Program-made: the position numbers and the translations under genes
Assembly: GCF_029813775.1 (NCBI RefSeq)
Contig: NZ_JARVKW010000005.1
Coordinates: 124,001 to 188,000 of the forward strand
DNA length: 64,000 bases
Direction of reading: 5' to 3'
Source of the DNA: Streptomyces sp. DH24
GTDB taxonomy: Bacteria; Actinomycetota; Actinomycetes; Streptomycetales; Streptomycetaceae
Notes under the pieces: model-generated
Databases searched by the model: none
What the model saw: only the letters and a program-made list of their open reading frames with translations
What the model was told of the DNA's origin: nothing
In this document: piece after piece, positions 31,169 through 39,739 of the stretch
Layout of the letters: every line of letters starts with the position of its first letter
Position numbering within the stretch: the first letter of the stretch is position 1

Positions 31169-32200
31169 TCAGACCTGGCCGGCCTTCTCCAGCGCGGAGC
31201 AGCAGGTGTCGACGAGCAGGCGGGTCACCACGTACGGGTCGACGTTGGCGTTGGGACGGCGGTCCTCGATGTAGCCCTTGCCGTCCTTCTCGACCTGCCA
31301 CGGGATACGGACCGAGGCGCCGCGGTTGGAGACGCCGTAGGAGTACTCGTTCCACGGGGCGGTCTCGTGCAGGCCCGTGAGACGGTCGTCGATGCCGGCG
31401 CCGTAGTTCTTGACGTGGTCGAGCGGCTTGGAGCCCTCGCCGAGCGACTCGCACGCGGTGATGATCGCGTCGTAGCCCTCGCGCATCGCCTTCGTGGAGA
31501 AGTTGGTGTGCGCGCCGGCGCCGTTCCAGTCGCCCTTGACCGGCTTCGGGTCCAGGGTGGCGGCGATGCCGAAGTCCTCGGCGGTGCGGTACAGCAGCCA
31601 GCGGGCCACCCACAGCTGGTCGGAGACCTCCAGCGGCGCGAGCGGGCCGACCTGGAACTCCCACTGGCCCGGCATGACCTCGGCGTTGATGCCGGACAGG
31701 CCGAGGCCCGCCTTCAGGCAGTTGTCCAGGTGCGCCTCGACCACGTCACGGCCGAAGATCTCGTCCGAGCCGACACCGCAGTAGTAGCCGCCCTGCGGGG
31801 CCGGGAAGCCGCCCTTGGGGAAGCCCAGCGGGTAGCCGTCCTTGAAGAACGTGTACTCCTGCTCGATGCCGAAGATCGGCTCCTGCGCGGCGAACTTCTC
31901 CGCGACCTCGACGAGCGCGGCACGCGTGTTGGTGGCGTGCGGGGTCATGTCCGTGTTGAGGACCTCGCACAGCACCAGGACGTCGTCGCCGCCGCGGATC
32001 GGGTCCGGGCAGCAGAAGACCGGCTTGAGCACACAGTCCGAGGCGTGACCCGCGGCCTGGTTCGTGGAGGAACCGTCGAAGCCCCAGATCGGCAGCGCGT
32101 CCAGGCCCGCGGGCTCACCCACGATGATCTTCGTCTTGGAACGCAGCTTGGCCGTCGGCTCGGTGCCGTCGATCCAGATGTACTCAGCCTTGAAGGTCAC
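31169..32200 (-). CDS. glnII: glutamine synthetase II (eukaryotic type)
   Basis: A 343-residue GSII that makes glutamine from glutamate, ammonia and ATP in the cytoplasm. It starts at the GTG at 32200 (VTFKAEYIWIDGTEPTAKLR), with GAAGGA eight bases upstream. Typical GSII segments are WGFDGSSTNQA, the PDPIRGGDDVLVLCEV region, NAEVMPGQWEFQVG and GAGAHTNFSTKAMR. The GSI adenylylation loop is absent, so GlnE should not control it; transcriptional control by GlnR is likely through the box at 32299-32336. Confidence 0.96.
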   Translation of the reverse strand: MTFKAEYIWIDGTEPTAKLRSKTKIIVGEPAGLDALPIWGFDGSSTNQAAGHASDCVLKPVFCCPDPIRGGDDVLVLCEVLNTDMTPHATNTRAALVEVAEKFAAQEPIFGIEQEYTFFKDGYPLGFPKGGFPAPQGGYYCGVGSDEIFGRDVVEAHLDNCLKAGLGLSGINAEVMPGQWEFQVGPLAPLEVSDQLWVARWLLYRTAEDFGIAATLDPKPVKGDWNGAGAHTNFSTKAMREGYDAIITACESLGEGSKPLDHVKNYGAGIDDRLTGLHETAPWNEYSYGVSNRGASVRIPWQVEKDGKGYIEDRRPNANVDPYVVTRLLVDTCCSALEKAGQV

Positions 32201-32298
32201 GGGCCACATCCTTCGGGGGTGGGTCTGGGCGCACTTGCGGGTGCTGCGGCGCTGCGGCACTGGGGCGCCGCGGATGGACGGAAGCCTGTCAACAGGCG

Positions 32299-32336
32299 AT
32301 TTCCCGGCCATTGCCCGAATGTGAACCCCGTGTTAC
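32299..32336 (-). promoter_or_regulatory. GlnR-type box upstream of glnII
   Basis: Read on the minus strand, half-sites GTAAC, TTCAC, GCAAT and GAAAT are spaced exactly 11 bases apart, the a-b-a-b layout of Streptomyces GlnR boxes (gTnAC and GaAAc). The first site starts about 132 and the last about 99 bases upstream of the GTG. The second and third sites are degenerate. Confidence 0.7.
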
Positions 32337-32514
32337 CTGGAGGTCGTGTGGCGCGATTCACGCTGTGAGGGAGCGCGCGCGCCGACCGGTCCCCGGAAAG
32401 CCGCTGATCAGGGCCGCGCGGCGGCACCGGCGCGACGGCTCGTATGCGATGGGAATGAGCCGGCGGGTGCTCGCGGGCGCACGCGGCGGCCCCGCCGCGC
32501 ACGGAAACCACCGG

Positions 32515-32600
32515 CCGCCGCCGCAGCGACCTCCGCCACAAGAAGGCCGCAGCAACCCCCGTCACCAGAAGGCCGCAGCAAGCTCCGTCACCGGAAAGTC
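32515..32600. repeat. 26-base tandem repeats upstream of the Pro/Gly-rich membrane gene
   Basis: AGAAGGCCGCAGCAA...CGTCACC recurs at 32541 and 32567 with a 26-base period, with degenerate partial copies on each side (from about 32515 and at 32593). The gene-free stretch 32201-32613 holds the GlnR box, these repeats and nothing else recognised. Confidence 0.7.
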
Positions 32601-32613
32601 GCGGGGTGCCGCG

Positions 32614-33510
32614 TCACGCCCCGTCCTCGCCCTGCTCGTACGCCGCGACCCTGTCGTTCACGTACTGGAGCAGGTCCTCCGTCTGCCCGGTGAGCGCCGC
32701 CTCGCCGGTCTCGGCGCCGTCGCCCCACTGCCCGTTGGCGAAGACCACCGACCGCACGGTCATCACCCGCCGGAAGACACCGGCCGAGCCCGGCGGCACC
32801 GTCGGCAGGCCGGCCCCGGGCGGCGGATCGAGCGAGACGACCTGATACGACACCGGGTCCATCGAGGCCATCGCCATGACCCGGGAGGCGTCCTCGACGC
32901 GCTCGAAGCTCAGCACGGTGACCGTCACCTGCGAACGCCGCTCGGCGTCCGTGAACAGGGCCGCCGTCAGCCGCAGGCACTCCTCGCCCTGTTCGACGAG
33001 CTGGGCGAGGCCCGGCGACATGCCCCGTGCGCAGTCGGTGGTCGTGGCCAGGTCGACCCGCTCGTAGCGCGCGCCGCCGCTCAGCCGCACGCTCTTCTCC
33101 GGGAACGCCCGCTCCGGGCGGATCACCGGCCGGGCGAGCAGCGAGGGCAGGGCGGACGGGGCACCGGAGGGCAGTTCGGCGGCGACGGAGGGGGCCGCGT
33201 CGCCGGTCGCGGAGGGCACGGCCGCCGCGCCTTCCTCGCCGGTGTCGCCCCCGCCGCCGGTCGCCAGCACCACGCCCACGCCGATGGCCGCGACGAGCAC
33301 CAGGCCCACCGTGCCGCCGGCGACACGCCGCAGCCGCCGGCCCCGGCGTATCCGCTCCTGCGCGGCGGCCCACTGGGCGTGCGGGTCGGGAGCCCCGTAG
33401 GGGTGCGGTCCCGGCTGTCCGTACGGGGTGCCGTAGGGGCCGCCGTACGGGGTGCCGTGAGGGTCTCCGTACGGGCTTCCGTGCGGGCTTCCATGATCAC
33501 CGAAGGTCAT
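32614..33510 (-). CDS. membrane-anchored protein with Pro/Gly/Tyr-rich N-terminus
   Basis: A 298-residue protein of unknown function. Residues 1-45 are a low-complexity cytoplasmic tail built from GSPYGDPHGTPYGGPYG-type repeats. A single membrane helix follows (~64-84, VAGGTVGLVLVAAIGVGVVL), and then an extracytoplasmic domain of about 200 residues with three cysteines. The layout is common for Streptomyces surface proteins annotated as hypothetical. No ribosome site is visible; the start is the only ATG before the tail. Confidence 0.72.
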   Translation of the reverse strand: MTFGDHGSPHGSPYGDPHGTPYGGPYGTPYGQPGPHPYGAPDPHAQWAAAQERIRRGRRLRRVAGGTVGLVLVAAIGVGVVLATGGGGDTGEEGAAAVPSATGDAAPSVAAELPSGAPSALPSLLARPVIRPERAFPEKSVRLSGGARYERVDLATTTDCARGMSPGLAQLVEQGEECLRLTAALFTDAERRSQVTVTVLSFERVEDASRVMAMASMDPVSYQVVSLDPPPGAGLPTVPPGSAGVFRRVMTVRSVVFANGQWGDGAETGEAALTGQTEDLLQYVNDRVAAYEQGEDGA

Positions 33511-33568
33511 GGCCGCGCAGGGTAACAGCGCACGGTGCCCGCAGCCGCACCGAGCGGCAAAACGTCAA

Positions 33569-33928
33569 CTACCGGGACAGAGCATCCCGTACGGCCTCGT
33601 CGGTGCGGGCCACGACCGCCGTGCCGTCGTCCGCCGTGATGATCGGGCGCTGGAGCAGCTTGGGATGCCCGGCGAGCGCCGCGATCCAGCGGTCGCGCGA
33701 ACCGGCGTCCCGCGGCCAGTCCTTGAGGCCCAGCTCCTTCGCGGCGGCCTCCTGGGTGCGGGTGATGTCCCAGGGTTCGAGACCGAGCCGGTCCAGTACG
33801 CCCCTGATCTCGTCCTCGCTGGGCACGTCCTCCAGATACCGGCGGACGGTGTAGTCGGCACCCTCCGCGTCGAGCAGTTCGACGGCGCTGCGGCACTTGG
33901 AACAGGCCGGGTTGATCCAGATCTCCAT
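33569..33928 (-). CDS. ArsC/Spx-family arsenate reductase-like protein
   Basis: A 119-residue thioredoxin-fold protein beginning MEIWINPACSKCRSAVELLD. The NPACSKC motif gives the reactive cysteine plus a second Cys three residues later, and the RRYLEDVPSEDEIRGVL and RPIITADDG segments match the ArsC/YffB family. It may reduce arsenate or act on mixed disulfides; there is no ars operon nearby. The preceding in-frame region to 33970 lacks a ribosome site and is excluded. Confidence 0.82.
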   Translation of the reverse strand: MEIWINPACSKCRSAVELLDAEGADYTVRRYLEDVPSEDEIRGVLDRLGLEPWDITRTQEAAAKELGLKDWPRDAGSRDRWIAALAGHPKLLQRPIITADDGTAVVARTDEAVRDALSR

Positions 33929-34020
33929 GCCGCCCACGGTACGCGAGAACCCGTCTGCCACCCGCGTCACACCACCCCCGAAAGCCCTTGTGGCCAGGGG
34001 CTTTTGTCAGTGGCGGGCAG

Positions 34021-34026
34021 TAGAAT
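34021..34026 (+). promoter_or_regulatory. -10 box for the small basic protein gene
   Basis: TAGAAT is a close match to the Streptomyces vegetative -10 consensus and lies 78 bases upstream of the start at 34104. No convincing -35 element is spaced correctly. Confidence 0.45.
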
Positions 34027-34103
34027 AGAAGCAGTGTTCGAGAGTGGCGCCGGGGTCGCCGAGGTCCCCGTGCCGGCGCTCTCACCGCGACAGGAGGATG
34101 CCT

Positions 34104-34418
34104 GTGCCCGCTGCCGCACTGAAGGCCAAGCCGCTGCCCACCCAGTCCACCGCGAAGCGTCCCGTCCTGCTCGACCTGCCCTACGCCCCCGTGGAGAAGC
34201 GCCCGTTGCCGCCGGGCCGCCCCCGCGAGTGGTACATCACGCACAACCGGCGTCTGAAGGCGATGCGGCTCGCGATCGCCCTGCTCGACTCCGGCGTCCA
34301 CGTCCCGAACCAGGCCCGCAACGAGACCATACGGAAGGCGGCGCAGACCATCGGCGTCCACCCGCCGTCGGACACGACGTGCCACATGGTGCGGGCGTTG
34401 ATGCGCTACTGCCGGTGA
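34104..34418 (+). CDS. conserved small basic hypothetical protein
   Basis: A 104-residue basic protein. AGGAGG six bases upstream fixes the GTG at 34104. The sequence is well formed (RPREWYITHNRRLKAMRLAI, then SGVHVPNQARNETIRKAAQT, then DTTCHMVRALMRYC) and looks like a conserved Streptomyces protein, but I know no function. The Arg/Lys-rich helical body could bind nucleic acid; that is inference. A hairpin at 34430-34459 follows. Confidence 0.78.
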   Translation: MPAAALKAKPLPTQSTAKRPVLLDLPYAPVEKRPLPPGRPREWYITHNRRLKAMRLAIALLDSGVHVPNQARNETIRKAAQTIGVHPPSDTTCHMVRALMRYCR

Positions 34419-34429
34419 CACGACCGGTG

Positions 34430-34459
34430 CCGGGTGCCCCGCGTGCGCGGGGTGCCCGG
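34430..34459 (+). terminator. hairpin after the small basic protein gene
   Basis: CCGGGTGCCCCGCG and CGCGGGGTGCCCGG form a 14-base stem with two wobble pairs and almost no loop. It has no T tract. Confidence 0.65.
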
Positions 34460-34487
34460 CTCTCGCGTGACCTTCGTCCCAGGGCTT

Positions 34488-34565
34488 GCCTGACAGGCGG
34501 CCAAGGGCATGCCTGACGGGCGTCCAGGGCATGCCCGACGGGCGGGGCATGCCCGCCGGGCGGCC
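34488..34565. repeat. GGGCATGCC short direct repeats
   Basis: Four units of about 18-24 bases, each around GCC(T/C)GACGGGCG...GGGCAT, lie between the terminator at 34430-34459 and the end of the HTH_42 gene. They are repeated but not coding. Confidence 0.6.
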
Positions 34566-35749
34566 TAGGCCGTCAACTCCCGCTCCAGCGGCGTCCGGAA
34601 GCGCGGAGTCACCCGCGTCGCCCCCGCCCAGCCGCGCAGCCGTCCGGCCTCCGAGGCGATCGCCGCCTCCGCGTCGCGGCCCACGTCCCGCGTGTCGAGG
34701 AGCCGCCAGACCACCTCCCCGTCGGCGCGCTGCGCCCAGCCGCCGACCACCCGTCCGTTCCACCACACCGTCGGCCCCACGTTCCCGCTGCGGTCGAACA
34801 GGGCCGCCCGCAGCTCCGGCGCCAGATACCAGTCCCGCTCCTGCCACGCCATCGCCGTCGGGTCCAGGGCCGGCAGGAGCGCCGCCCACGGCTCGCCGGG
34901 ACCGGCCACCGCGTCCTCGTCGCCCTCGGCCACGTACCCCGTGCCCGCGTCCAGCGACACCGGCCGCGCCCCGATCGCGGTGAGCGCCCGGCGCACGTCG
35001 GTCACGCGCCACCCCGTCCACCACTTCAGGTCCGCCTCCGTCGCCGGCCCGCACGCCGTCAGCCAGTGCCGCAGCAGCGCGGCCCGGGCCTCGGCGGGGT
35101 CCAGCTCCGGATGGCGCGGGGCGAGCGCCCAGCGGAACCGGCTCGACGTCCAGGAACCGAGCGGCCGGCCCCGTACGACCTTGCCCTCCACGCCCAGCAC
35201 CTTCAGCAGCCGCGTCGAAACGGTGTGGACGCCCTCGTAGCGCTTGCCGGCCGCGTACACGAACTGTTCCCTCAACCGCGGCTCCTCCACGGCGAGTTCG
35301 GCAGCCGTGGCCTGGCCGAGCCGGCCCAGCGCCGCCAGCGTCGACTCCTCGACCTCCTTCAGCCAGGCCGCGTCCGGCGCCCCTGCCGCCGCCATGTGCT
35401 GCAGCAGCGCGGCGCGCTCGCGGGCGGCGACGGTGAGGCCCGTCGAGGCGTGCACGACGGCGGTCAGCTCGGCGGGGAACACGAACACCGTGTGCCGCAT
35501 GCCATGCATCCGCACCAGAGCCCGGTCCTCGTACAGGGCCCGCTCGGTCTCCGGCACGGTCCTCGCCGCGTCCGCGAGCCGCGCGCCGACCGCCAGATAC
35601 ACCGTCGCGGGGTCCGTGCCGTGCAGCGCCACCAGGGAACGGGCGACCTCCTCCGGGCTCGCCGCCCGGGCCGTCCCGGCCAGCCGGTGCCGCACCGCGA
35701 GCCGCGCCCGCCGCTCCGCCGTCGTGATGTGCCGCAACGTCTCACCCAT
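34565..35749 (-). CDS. winged-helix (HTH_42, AlkZ-related) protein
   Basis: A 394-residue protein of the HTH_42 family that includes AlkZ-type DNA glycosylases acting on bulky or cross-linking adducts. It has tandem winged helices, for example EEVARSLVALHGTDPATVYL, SWTSSRFRWALAPRHPELDP and the C-terminal TVWWNGRVVGGWAQ. GGTGGAGG five bases before the ATG at 35749 sets the start. In AlkZ the segment equivalent to ALHGTDP carries a Q-x-Q catalytic motif; here it reads H-G-T, so glycosylase activity may be lost or different. Confidence 0.8.
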   Translation of the reverse strand: MGETLRHITTAERRARLAVRHRLAGTARAASPEEVARSLVALHGTDPATVYLAVGARLADAARTVPETERALYEDRALVRMHGMRHTVFVFPAELTAVVHASTGLTVAARERAALLQHMAAAGAPDAAWLKEVEESTLAALGRLGQATAAELAVEEPRLREQFVYAAGKRYEGVHTVSTRLLKVLGVEGKVVRGRPLGSWTSSRFRWALAPRHPELDPAEARAALLRHWLTACGPATEADLKWWTGWRVTDVRRALTAIGARPVSLDAGTGYVAEGDEDAVAGPGEPWAALLPALDPTAMAWQERDWYLAPELRAALFDRSGNVGPTVWWNGRVVGGWAQRADGEVVWRLLDTRDVGRDAEAAIASEAGRLRGWAGATRVTPRFRTPLERELTA

Positions 35750-35845
35750 GCACGCCTCCACCGTCACGTGGTCCGTCCGGCCATCGTCCCGGACACCACT
35801 GACAACGGGCCGGCGACGGCGGCACGGGGCGGTGCCGGACCGGCG

Positions 35846-36118
35846 TCAGAACGGCGGGCGGAAGCCCCCGTAGCCGAGCAGCACGATCAGGGCGGCCATG
35901 CCGCCGAGTACCAGGACGGTCGACAGCCAGGCCGGGCGGTGCCGGGAGAGCCCGCGGGAGCGGGCGGCGGGCTCGGGCCGGAAGGGGACCGGACCGGGCG
36001 GGTTGTGCTTCCAGCGCGCGGCCAGCATCCGGGCACGGGCCGAGGGCTCCTTGTGCTCGGCGCCGTCCGCCCACCGGAGGTCGTATTCTCGCTGTTCGAA
36101 GTCGTCCCGCTCGGACAT
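35846..36118 (-). CDS. small single-pass membrane protein
   Basis: A protein of about 90 residues with an acidic and basic cytoplasmic part (SERDDFEQREYDLRWADG) and one C-terminal membrane helix (LSTVLVLGGMAALIVLLGYG, ~66-85). It is of the kind conserved beside glnA in Streptomyces but of unknown function. The start is uncertain: ATG at 36118 or three codons earlier at 36127; neither has a strong ribosome site. It lies just past the glnA terminator. Confidence 0.7.
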   Translation of the reverse strand: MSERDDFEQREYDLRWADGAEHKEPSARARMLAARWKHNPPGPVPFRPEPAARSRGLSRHRPAWLSTVLVLGGMAALIVLLGYGGFRPPF

Positions 36119-36221
36119 CCCGGTCATCCCCGTCGTCTGTCGAACACCCGTCCCGGTCCAGGATCCCTCGTGCGGGCCGGTTCTGTGAAGCGGCACCGGC
36201 CCGCAGGGCGCCCGGACACGG

Positions 36222-36259
36222 CGAGGGCCCGCCGCCCCGGCTGGGGTGGCGGGCCCTCG
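36222..36259 (-). terminator. glnA terminator
   Basis: CGAGGGCCCGCC pairs perfectly with GGCGGGCCCTCG (12 pairs), with an inner GCCCC/GGGGT extension. It lies directly after the glnA stop. Confidence 0.88.
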
Positions 36260-36292
36260 AACAGCCCTCCGGGTCGGCGGACCCGGCGTCTG

Positions 36293-37702
36293 TCACACGT
36301 CGAAGTACAGCTCGAACTCGTGCGGGTGCGGACGCAGCTGCAGCGGCGCGATCTCGTTCGCGCGCTTGAAGTCGATCCACGTCTCGATCAGGTCGGGCGT
36401 GAAGACGTCGCCCTGGAGCAGGAACTCGTGGTCGGCCTCCAGGCGGTCCAGGACCGCGCCGAGGGAGGTCGGGACCTGCGCCACGTTGGCGTGCTCCTCG
36501 GGAGCCAGCTCGTAGAGGTCCTTGTCGATCGGCTCGGCCGGCTCGATCTTGTTCTTGATGCCGTCCAGGCCGGCCAGCAGCAGCGCCGAGAAGGCCAGGT
36601 ACGGGTTGCCGGAGGCGTCGGGCGCGCGGAACTCGACGCGCTTGGCCTTCGGGTTCGAACCGGTGATCGGGATGCGCATCGCGGCGGAGCGGTTGCGCTG
36701 CGAGTACACCAGGTTCACCGGCGCCTCGAAGCCCGGCACCAGGCGGTGGTAGGAGTTCACCGTCGGGTTGGTGAACGCCAGCAGCGACGGGGCGTGCTTG
36801 AGGATGCCGCCGATGTAGTAGCGGGCGGTGTCCGACAGGCCCGCGTAACCGGCCTCGTCGTAGAACAGCGGGTCGCCGTTGCTCCACAGCGACTGGTGGA
36901 CGTGCATGCCCGAGCCGTTGTCGCCGAAGATCGGCTTCGGCATGAAGGTCGCGGTCTTGCCGTTGCGCCAGGCCACGTTCTTCACGATGTACTTGAACAG
37001 CTGGAGGTCGTCGGCCGCGGCGAGCAGCGTGTTGAACCTGTAGTTGATCTCCGCCTGGCCGGCGGTGCCCACCTCGTGGTGCTGGCGCTCGACCTTCAGG
37101 CCGGCCCGGTCGAGCTCCAGGGAGATCTCGGCGCGCAGGTCGGCGAAGTGGTCGACCGGCGGGACCGGGAAGTAGCCGCCCTTGTAGCGGACCTTGTAAC
37201 CGCGGTTGTCCTCCAGGGCGCCGGTGTTCCAGGCGCCGGCCTCGGAGTCGATGTGGTAGAAGGACTCGTTCGCGCTGGTCGCGAAGCGGACGCTGTCGAA
37301 GACGTAGAACTCCGCCTCGGGGCCGAAGTACGCGGTGTCGGCGATGCCGGTGGACGCGAGGTAGGCCTCGGCCTTCTTCGCCACGTTCCGCGGGTCACGG
37401 GAGTACTGCTCGCCGGTGATCGGGTCGTGGATGAAGAAGTTGACGTTGAGCGTCTTGTCGCGGCGGAACGGGTCGACCCGGGCGGTCGACAGGTCCGCGC
37501 GCAGCGCCATGTCGGACTCGTGAATGGCCTGGAAGCCGCGGATGGAGGAGCCGTCGAAGGCGAGCTCCTCGTCCGGGTCGAACGCCTCGGCGGGCACCGT
37601 GAAGTGCTGCATGACGCCCGGGAGGTCGCAGAACCGGACGTCGATGAACTTGACGTCCTCGTCCGCGATGAACTTCTTGGCCTCGTCGGCGTTCTGGAAC
37701 AT
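36293..37702 (-). CDS. glnA: glutamine synthetase I
   Basis: The 469-residue type I glutamine synthetase, the main ammonium-assimilating enzyme. AGGAGGAG precedes the ATG at 37702 ([20 protein letters not shown]). Characteristic segments are [41 protein letters not shown] and [20 protein letters not shown]. The adenylylation site is Tyr397 in [10 protein letters not shown], so it is the substrate of GlnE (3134-6139). Transcription is probably under GlnR through the box at 37800-37837, and a strong terminator follows. Confidence 0.98.
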   Translation of the reverse strand: MFQNADEAKKFIADEDVKFIDVRFCDLPGVMQHFTVPAEAFDPDEELAFDGSSIRGFQAIHESDMALRADLSTARVDPFRRDKTLNVNFFIHDPITGEQYSRDPRNVAKKAEAYLASTGIADTAYFGPEAEFYVFDSVRFATSANESFYHIDSEAGAWNTGALEDNRGYKVRYKGGYFPVPPVDHFADLRAEISLELDRAGLKVERQHHEVGTAGQAEINYRFNTLLAAADDLQLFKYIVKNVAWRNGKTATFMPKPIFGDNGSGMHVHQSLWSNGDPLFYDEAGYAGLSDTARYYIGGILKHAPSLLAFTNPTVNSYHRLVPGFEAPVNLVYSQRNRSAAMRIPITGSNPKAKRVEFRAPDASGNPYLAFSALLLAGLDGIKNKIEPAEPIDKDLYELAPEEHANVAQVPTSLGAVLDRLEADHEFLLQGDVFTPDLIETWIDFKRANEIAPLQLRPHPHEFELYFDV

Positions 37703-37799
37703 CCAGCTCCTCCTACTCCCGACCGTCCCGCCGGGGTGGTAGTTCGTTCGTGCGGCCAGTGCGGGTGGCACACGCTGACCTCGACCCTAGGGACGCGTG

Positions 37800-37837
37800 A
37801 TTTCTCCGGCGTGACCCATTTGTTTCGCACAAGTTAA
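37800..37837 (-). promoter_or_regulatory. GlnR box upstream of glnA
   Basis: On the minus strand, TTAAC-n6-GAAAC-n6-GTCAC-n6-GAAAT gives four half-sites with 11-base periodicity. This is a near-perfect a-b-a-b GlnR box. It lies 98-135 bases upstream of the ATG, the same position as the box at glnII. Confidence 0.88.
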
Positions 37838-37912
37838 CCGGCTCTCGTTCAACCGTAGCCCCGGAACACCCCACCGTCCCCCGGTCATGCGCGCGCGCAG
37901 TACCGTTGACGG

Positions 37913-38380
37913 GTGGACAACAGGCAAGCATTCGGATCATGGCTGTCGGGGCCGCGCGAGGCCCTGGAGAACGCGGGTGCGGATCTCGGTTACCGGGGCG
38001 AGCAGCTGGGTCTGCCGGAGGAGGGCCCCGGCTCGATCGCCCGGCCGGGGCGGCGCCTCGGCGCACTGGCGGTGGACTGGGGCCTGTGCCTGTTGATCGC
38101 ATACGGTCTGATCACCGACGGCTACGACCAGGCCACCAGCAACTGGACGTTGCTGATCTTCTTCGTCCTGAGCGTCCTCACCGTCGGCACGATCGGCTGC
38201 ACGCCCGGCAAGCGGATCTTCGGCATCCGGGTGCTCACCCTGGCCACCGGCACGGTCAACCCGCTGCGTGTCCTGCTGCGCACGGTGCTGCTGTGCCTGG
38301 CGATCCCGCCCCTGATCTGGGACCGCGACGGCCGCGGCCTCCACGACCGGCTGGCCGGCACGGTCGAGGTCCGCATCTGA
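37913..38380 (+). CDS. RDD-family membrane protein
   Basis: A 155-residue protein with an N-terminal cytoplasmic part and three membrane helices. RPGRRLGALAVDWGLC supplies the first Arg/Asp of the RDD pattern, and GTIGCTPGKRIFGIRV and WDRDGRGLHDRLAGT supply the remaining conserved residues. RDD proteins are thought to act in ion or solute transport, but the substrate is unknown. The GTG at 37913 has a TACCGT box six bases upstream and no ribosome site, suggesting a leaderless message divergent from glnA. Confidence 0.86.
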   Translation: MDNRQAFGSWLSGPREALENAGADLGYRGEQLGLPEEGPGSIARPGRRLGALAVDWGLCLLIAYGLITDGYDQATSNWTLLIFFVLSVLTVGTIGCTPGKRIFGIRVLTLATGTVNPLRVLLRTVLLCLAIPPLIWDRDGRGLHDRLAGTVEVRI

Positions 38381-38420
38381 CCTGCGCCCCGCCCGCGCGT
38401 ACGCGGACGCGGGGACGACG

Positions 38421-38452
38421 AAGGGGCGCCCGGAGTGATCCGGGCGCCCCTT
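38421..38452. terminator. bidirectional terminator
   Basis: AAGGGGCGCCCGG and CCGGGCGCCCCTT form a perfect 13-base stem with an AGTGAT loop, followed by TTTCC. It lies between the converging RDD and DUF4191 genes. Confidence 0.92.
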
Positions 38453-38478
38453 TCCGTATGACGGGGTGACGGGCGTCG

Positions 38479-39180
38479 TCAGCGGGCCTTCGGTCCGCCC
38501 TTCGGCAGCTTCATGCCCTTCGGCATGGGCCCCTTCGGCAGCGGCATGTTGCTCATCAGGTCGCCCAGCGCGCGCAGCCGGTCGTTGGTCGCGGTGATCT
38601 GCGGGCCGGTGAGCACGCGCGGCAGCTTCAGCATCGTGGTGCGCAGCTTCTTCAGCTCGACCTGGCCCTCGCCGGTGCCGACGATCAGGTCGTGCACCGG
38701 TACGTCGGCCACGATGCGGTTCATCTTCTTCTTCTCGGCGGCCAGCAGGCCCTTGACCCGGTTCGGGTTGCCCTCGGCGACCAGCACGATGCCGGCCTTG
38801 CCGACGGCCCGGTGCACCACGTCCTGGCTGCGGTTCATCGCCACAGCGGGGGTCGTGGTCCAGCCCCGGCCGATGTTGTCCAGCACGGCCGCGGCCGCGC
38901 CCGGCTGGCCCTCCATCTGCCCGAAGGCGGCCCGCTCGGCCCGGCGCCCGAACACGATCGCCGTCGCGAGCAAGGCGAGCAGGAGGCCCAGGATGCCGAG
39001 ATAGATGGGGTGACCGATCAAGAAACCGATCGCGAGGAAGACACCGAAGGTGACGATTCCGACTGCCGCGAGTACAAGACCGATCTTCTTGTCGGCCCTG
39101 CGGGTCATCTTGTAGGTCAGGGCGATCTGCTTCAGTCGCCCGGGGTTCGCAGCGTCCGCTGCGGTTTCCTTCCTCGCCAT
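38479..39180 (-). CDS. DUF4191 membrane protein
   Basis: A 233-residue actinobacterial membrane protein. Two membrane helices (~33-80, LVLAAVGIVTFGVFLAIGFL and YLGILGLLLALLATAIVFG) follow a short cytoplasmic N-terminus; a cytoplasmic domain of about 150 residues ends in a Pro/Lys tail (KGPMPKGMKLPKGGPKAR). Function unknown. The ATG has no ribosome site, but a TAGACT box (minus strand, 39188-39193) lies eight bases upstream, strongly suggesting a leaderless transcript. Confidence 0.87.
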   Translation of the reverse strand: MARKETAADAANPGRLKQIALTYKMTRRADKKIGLVLAAVGIVTFGVFLAIGFLIGHPIYLGILGLLLALLATAIVFGRRAERAAFGQMEGQPGAAAAVLDNIGRGWTTTPAVAMNRSQDVVHRAVGKAGIVLVAEGNPNRVKGLLAAEKKKMNRIVADVPVHDLIVGTGEGQVELKKLRTTMLKLPRVLTGPQITATNDRLRALGDLMSNMPLPKGPMPKGMKLPKGGPKAR

Positions 39181-39271
39181 GCCACGAAGTCTACGTGCCC
39201 CCGGAAGCGCGGACGACGGCAGTGTCCCGGCGGGACACGGGCGGCGGGCCGGGCCGGAGGGAGCGGGAAGG

Positions 39272-39472
39272 TCAGGCGCGGCCGGACACGGTCTCGTCGA
39301 GAACGCGCTGCGCCTCGACCCGGTCCTTGGCGCGGCGGCGGTCCTCCAGCACGGAGGTCCAGGCGTTGCGACGGGCGGTGCGCTGGCCGCTGCTCAGCAG
39401 CAGCGACTCGACGGCGCGCAGCGCGGTGCCGAACGACGGAATGGCGGTGGCGCGAACGGGCGCGGCCTGCAT
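39272..39472 (-). CDS. small conserved hypothetical protein
   Basis: A protein of 66 residues: MQAAPVRATAIPSFGTALRA, then VESLLLSSGQRTARRNAWTS and a charged helix (EDRRRAKDRVEAQRVLDETV). GAGGGGGG lies upstream of the ATG at 39472. It sits between lipA and the DUF4191 gene, where Streptomyces genomes carry a small conserved gene. No function is known. Confidence 0.65.
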   Translation of the reverse strand: MQAAPVRATAIPSFGTALRAVESLLLSSGQRTARRNAWTSVLEDRRRAKDRVEAQRVLDETVSGRA

Positions 39473-39604
39473 CGTGGAGGTCCCCCCTCGGAGCGGCAAT
39501 GGGTCTACGACCTGTGATTCCAGGGTCACTGATTGGTGTTACCAGGGCGTGACCGACCGGTCAAACACCCATGAAGCCCTGATGTGGCGCACCGGAACAC
39601 GGAC

Positions 39605-39650
39605 GCGGCCCCGGCGTACGCCCTCAACTGGGAGGACGGCCGGGGCCGCG
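39605..39650 (-). terminator. lipA terminator
   Basis: CGCGGCCCCGGC and GCCGGGGCCGCG form a perfect 12-base stem with a 22-base loop, downstream of the lipA stop. Confidence 0.75.
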
Positions 39651-39739
39651 GCTTCTCGGTCACTACCGGGGAGTAGTCGCTTGTGCGCGAATTCACACGC
39701 TCGCCGGACGCCGTGCGGGCGACGGGGGGTGACGGTACG

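Noticed and set aside
30982..31380. plus-strand frame in the glnII-glnRII gap
   Set aside because: Arg/Pro-rich, runs antisense into glnII and covers its terminator. The minus-strand leader frame in the same gap has a more natural composition.
36640..36665. tRNA-like GGTTCGAACC sequence
   Set aside because: It lies inside the glnA coding frame, with no acceptor or anticodon arms around it.
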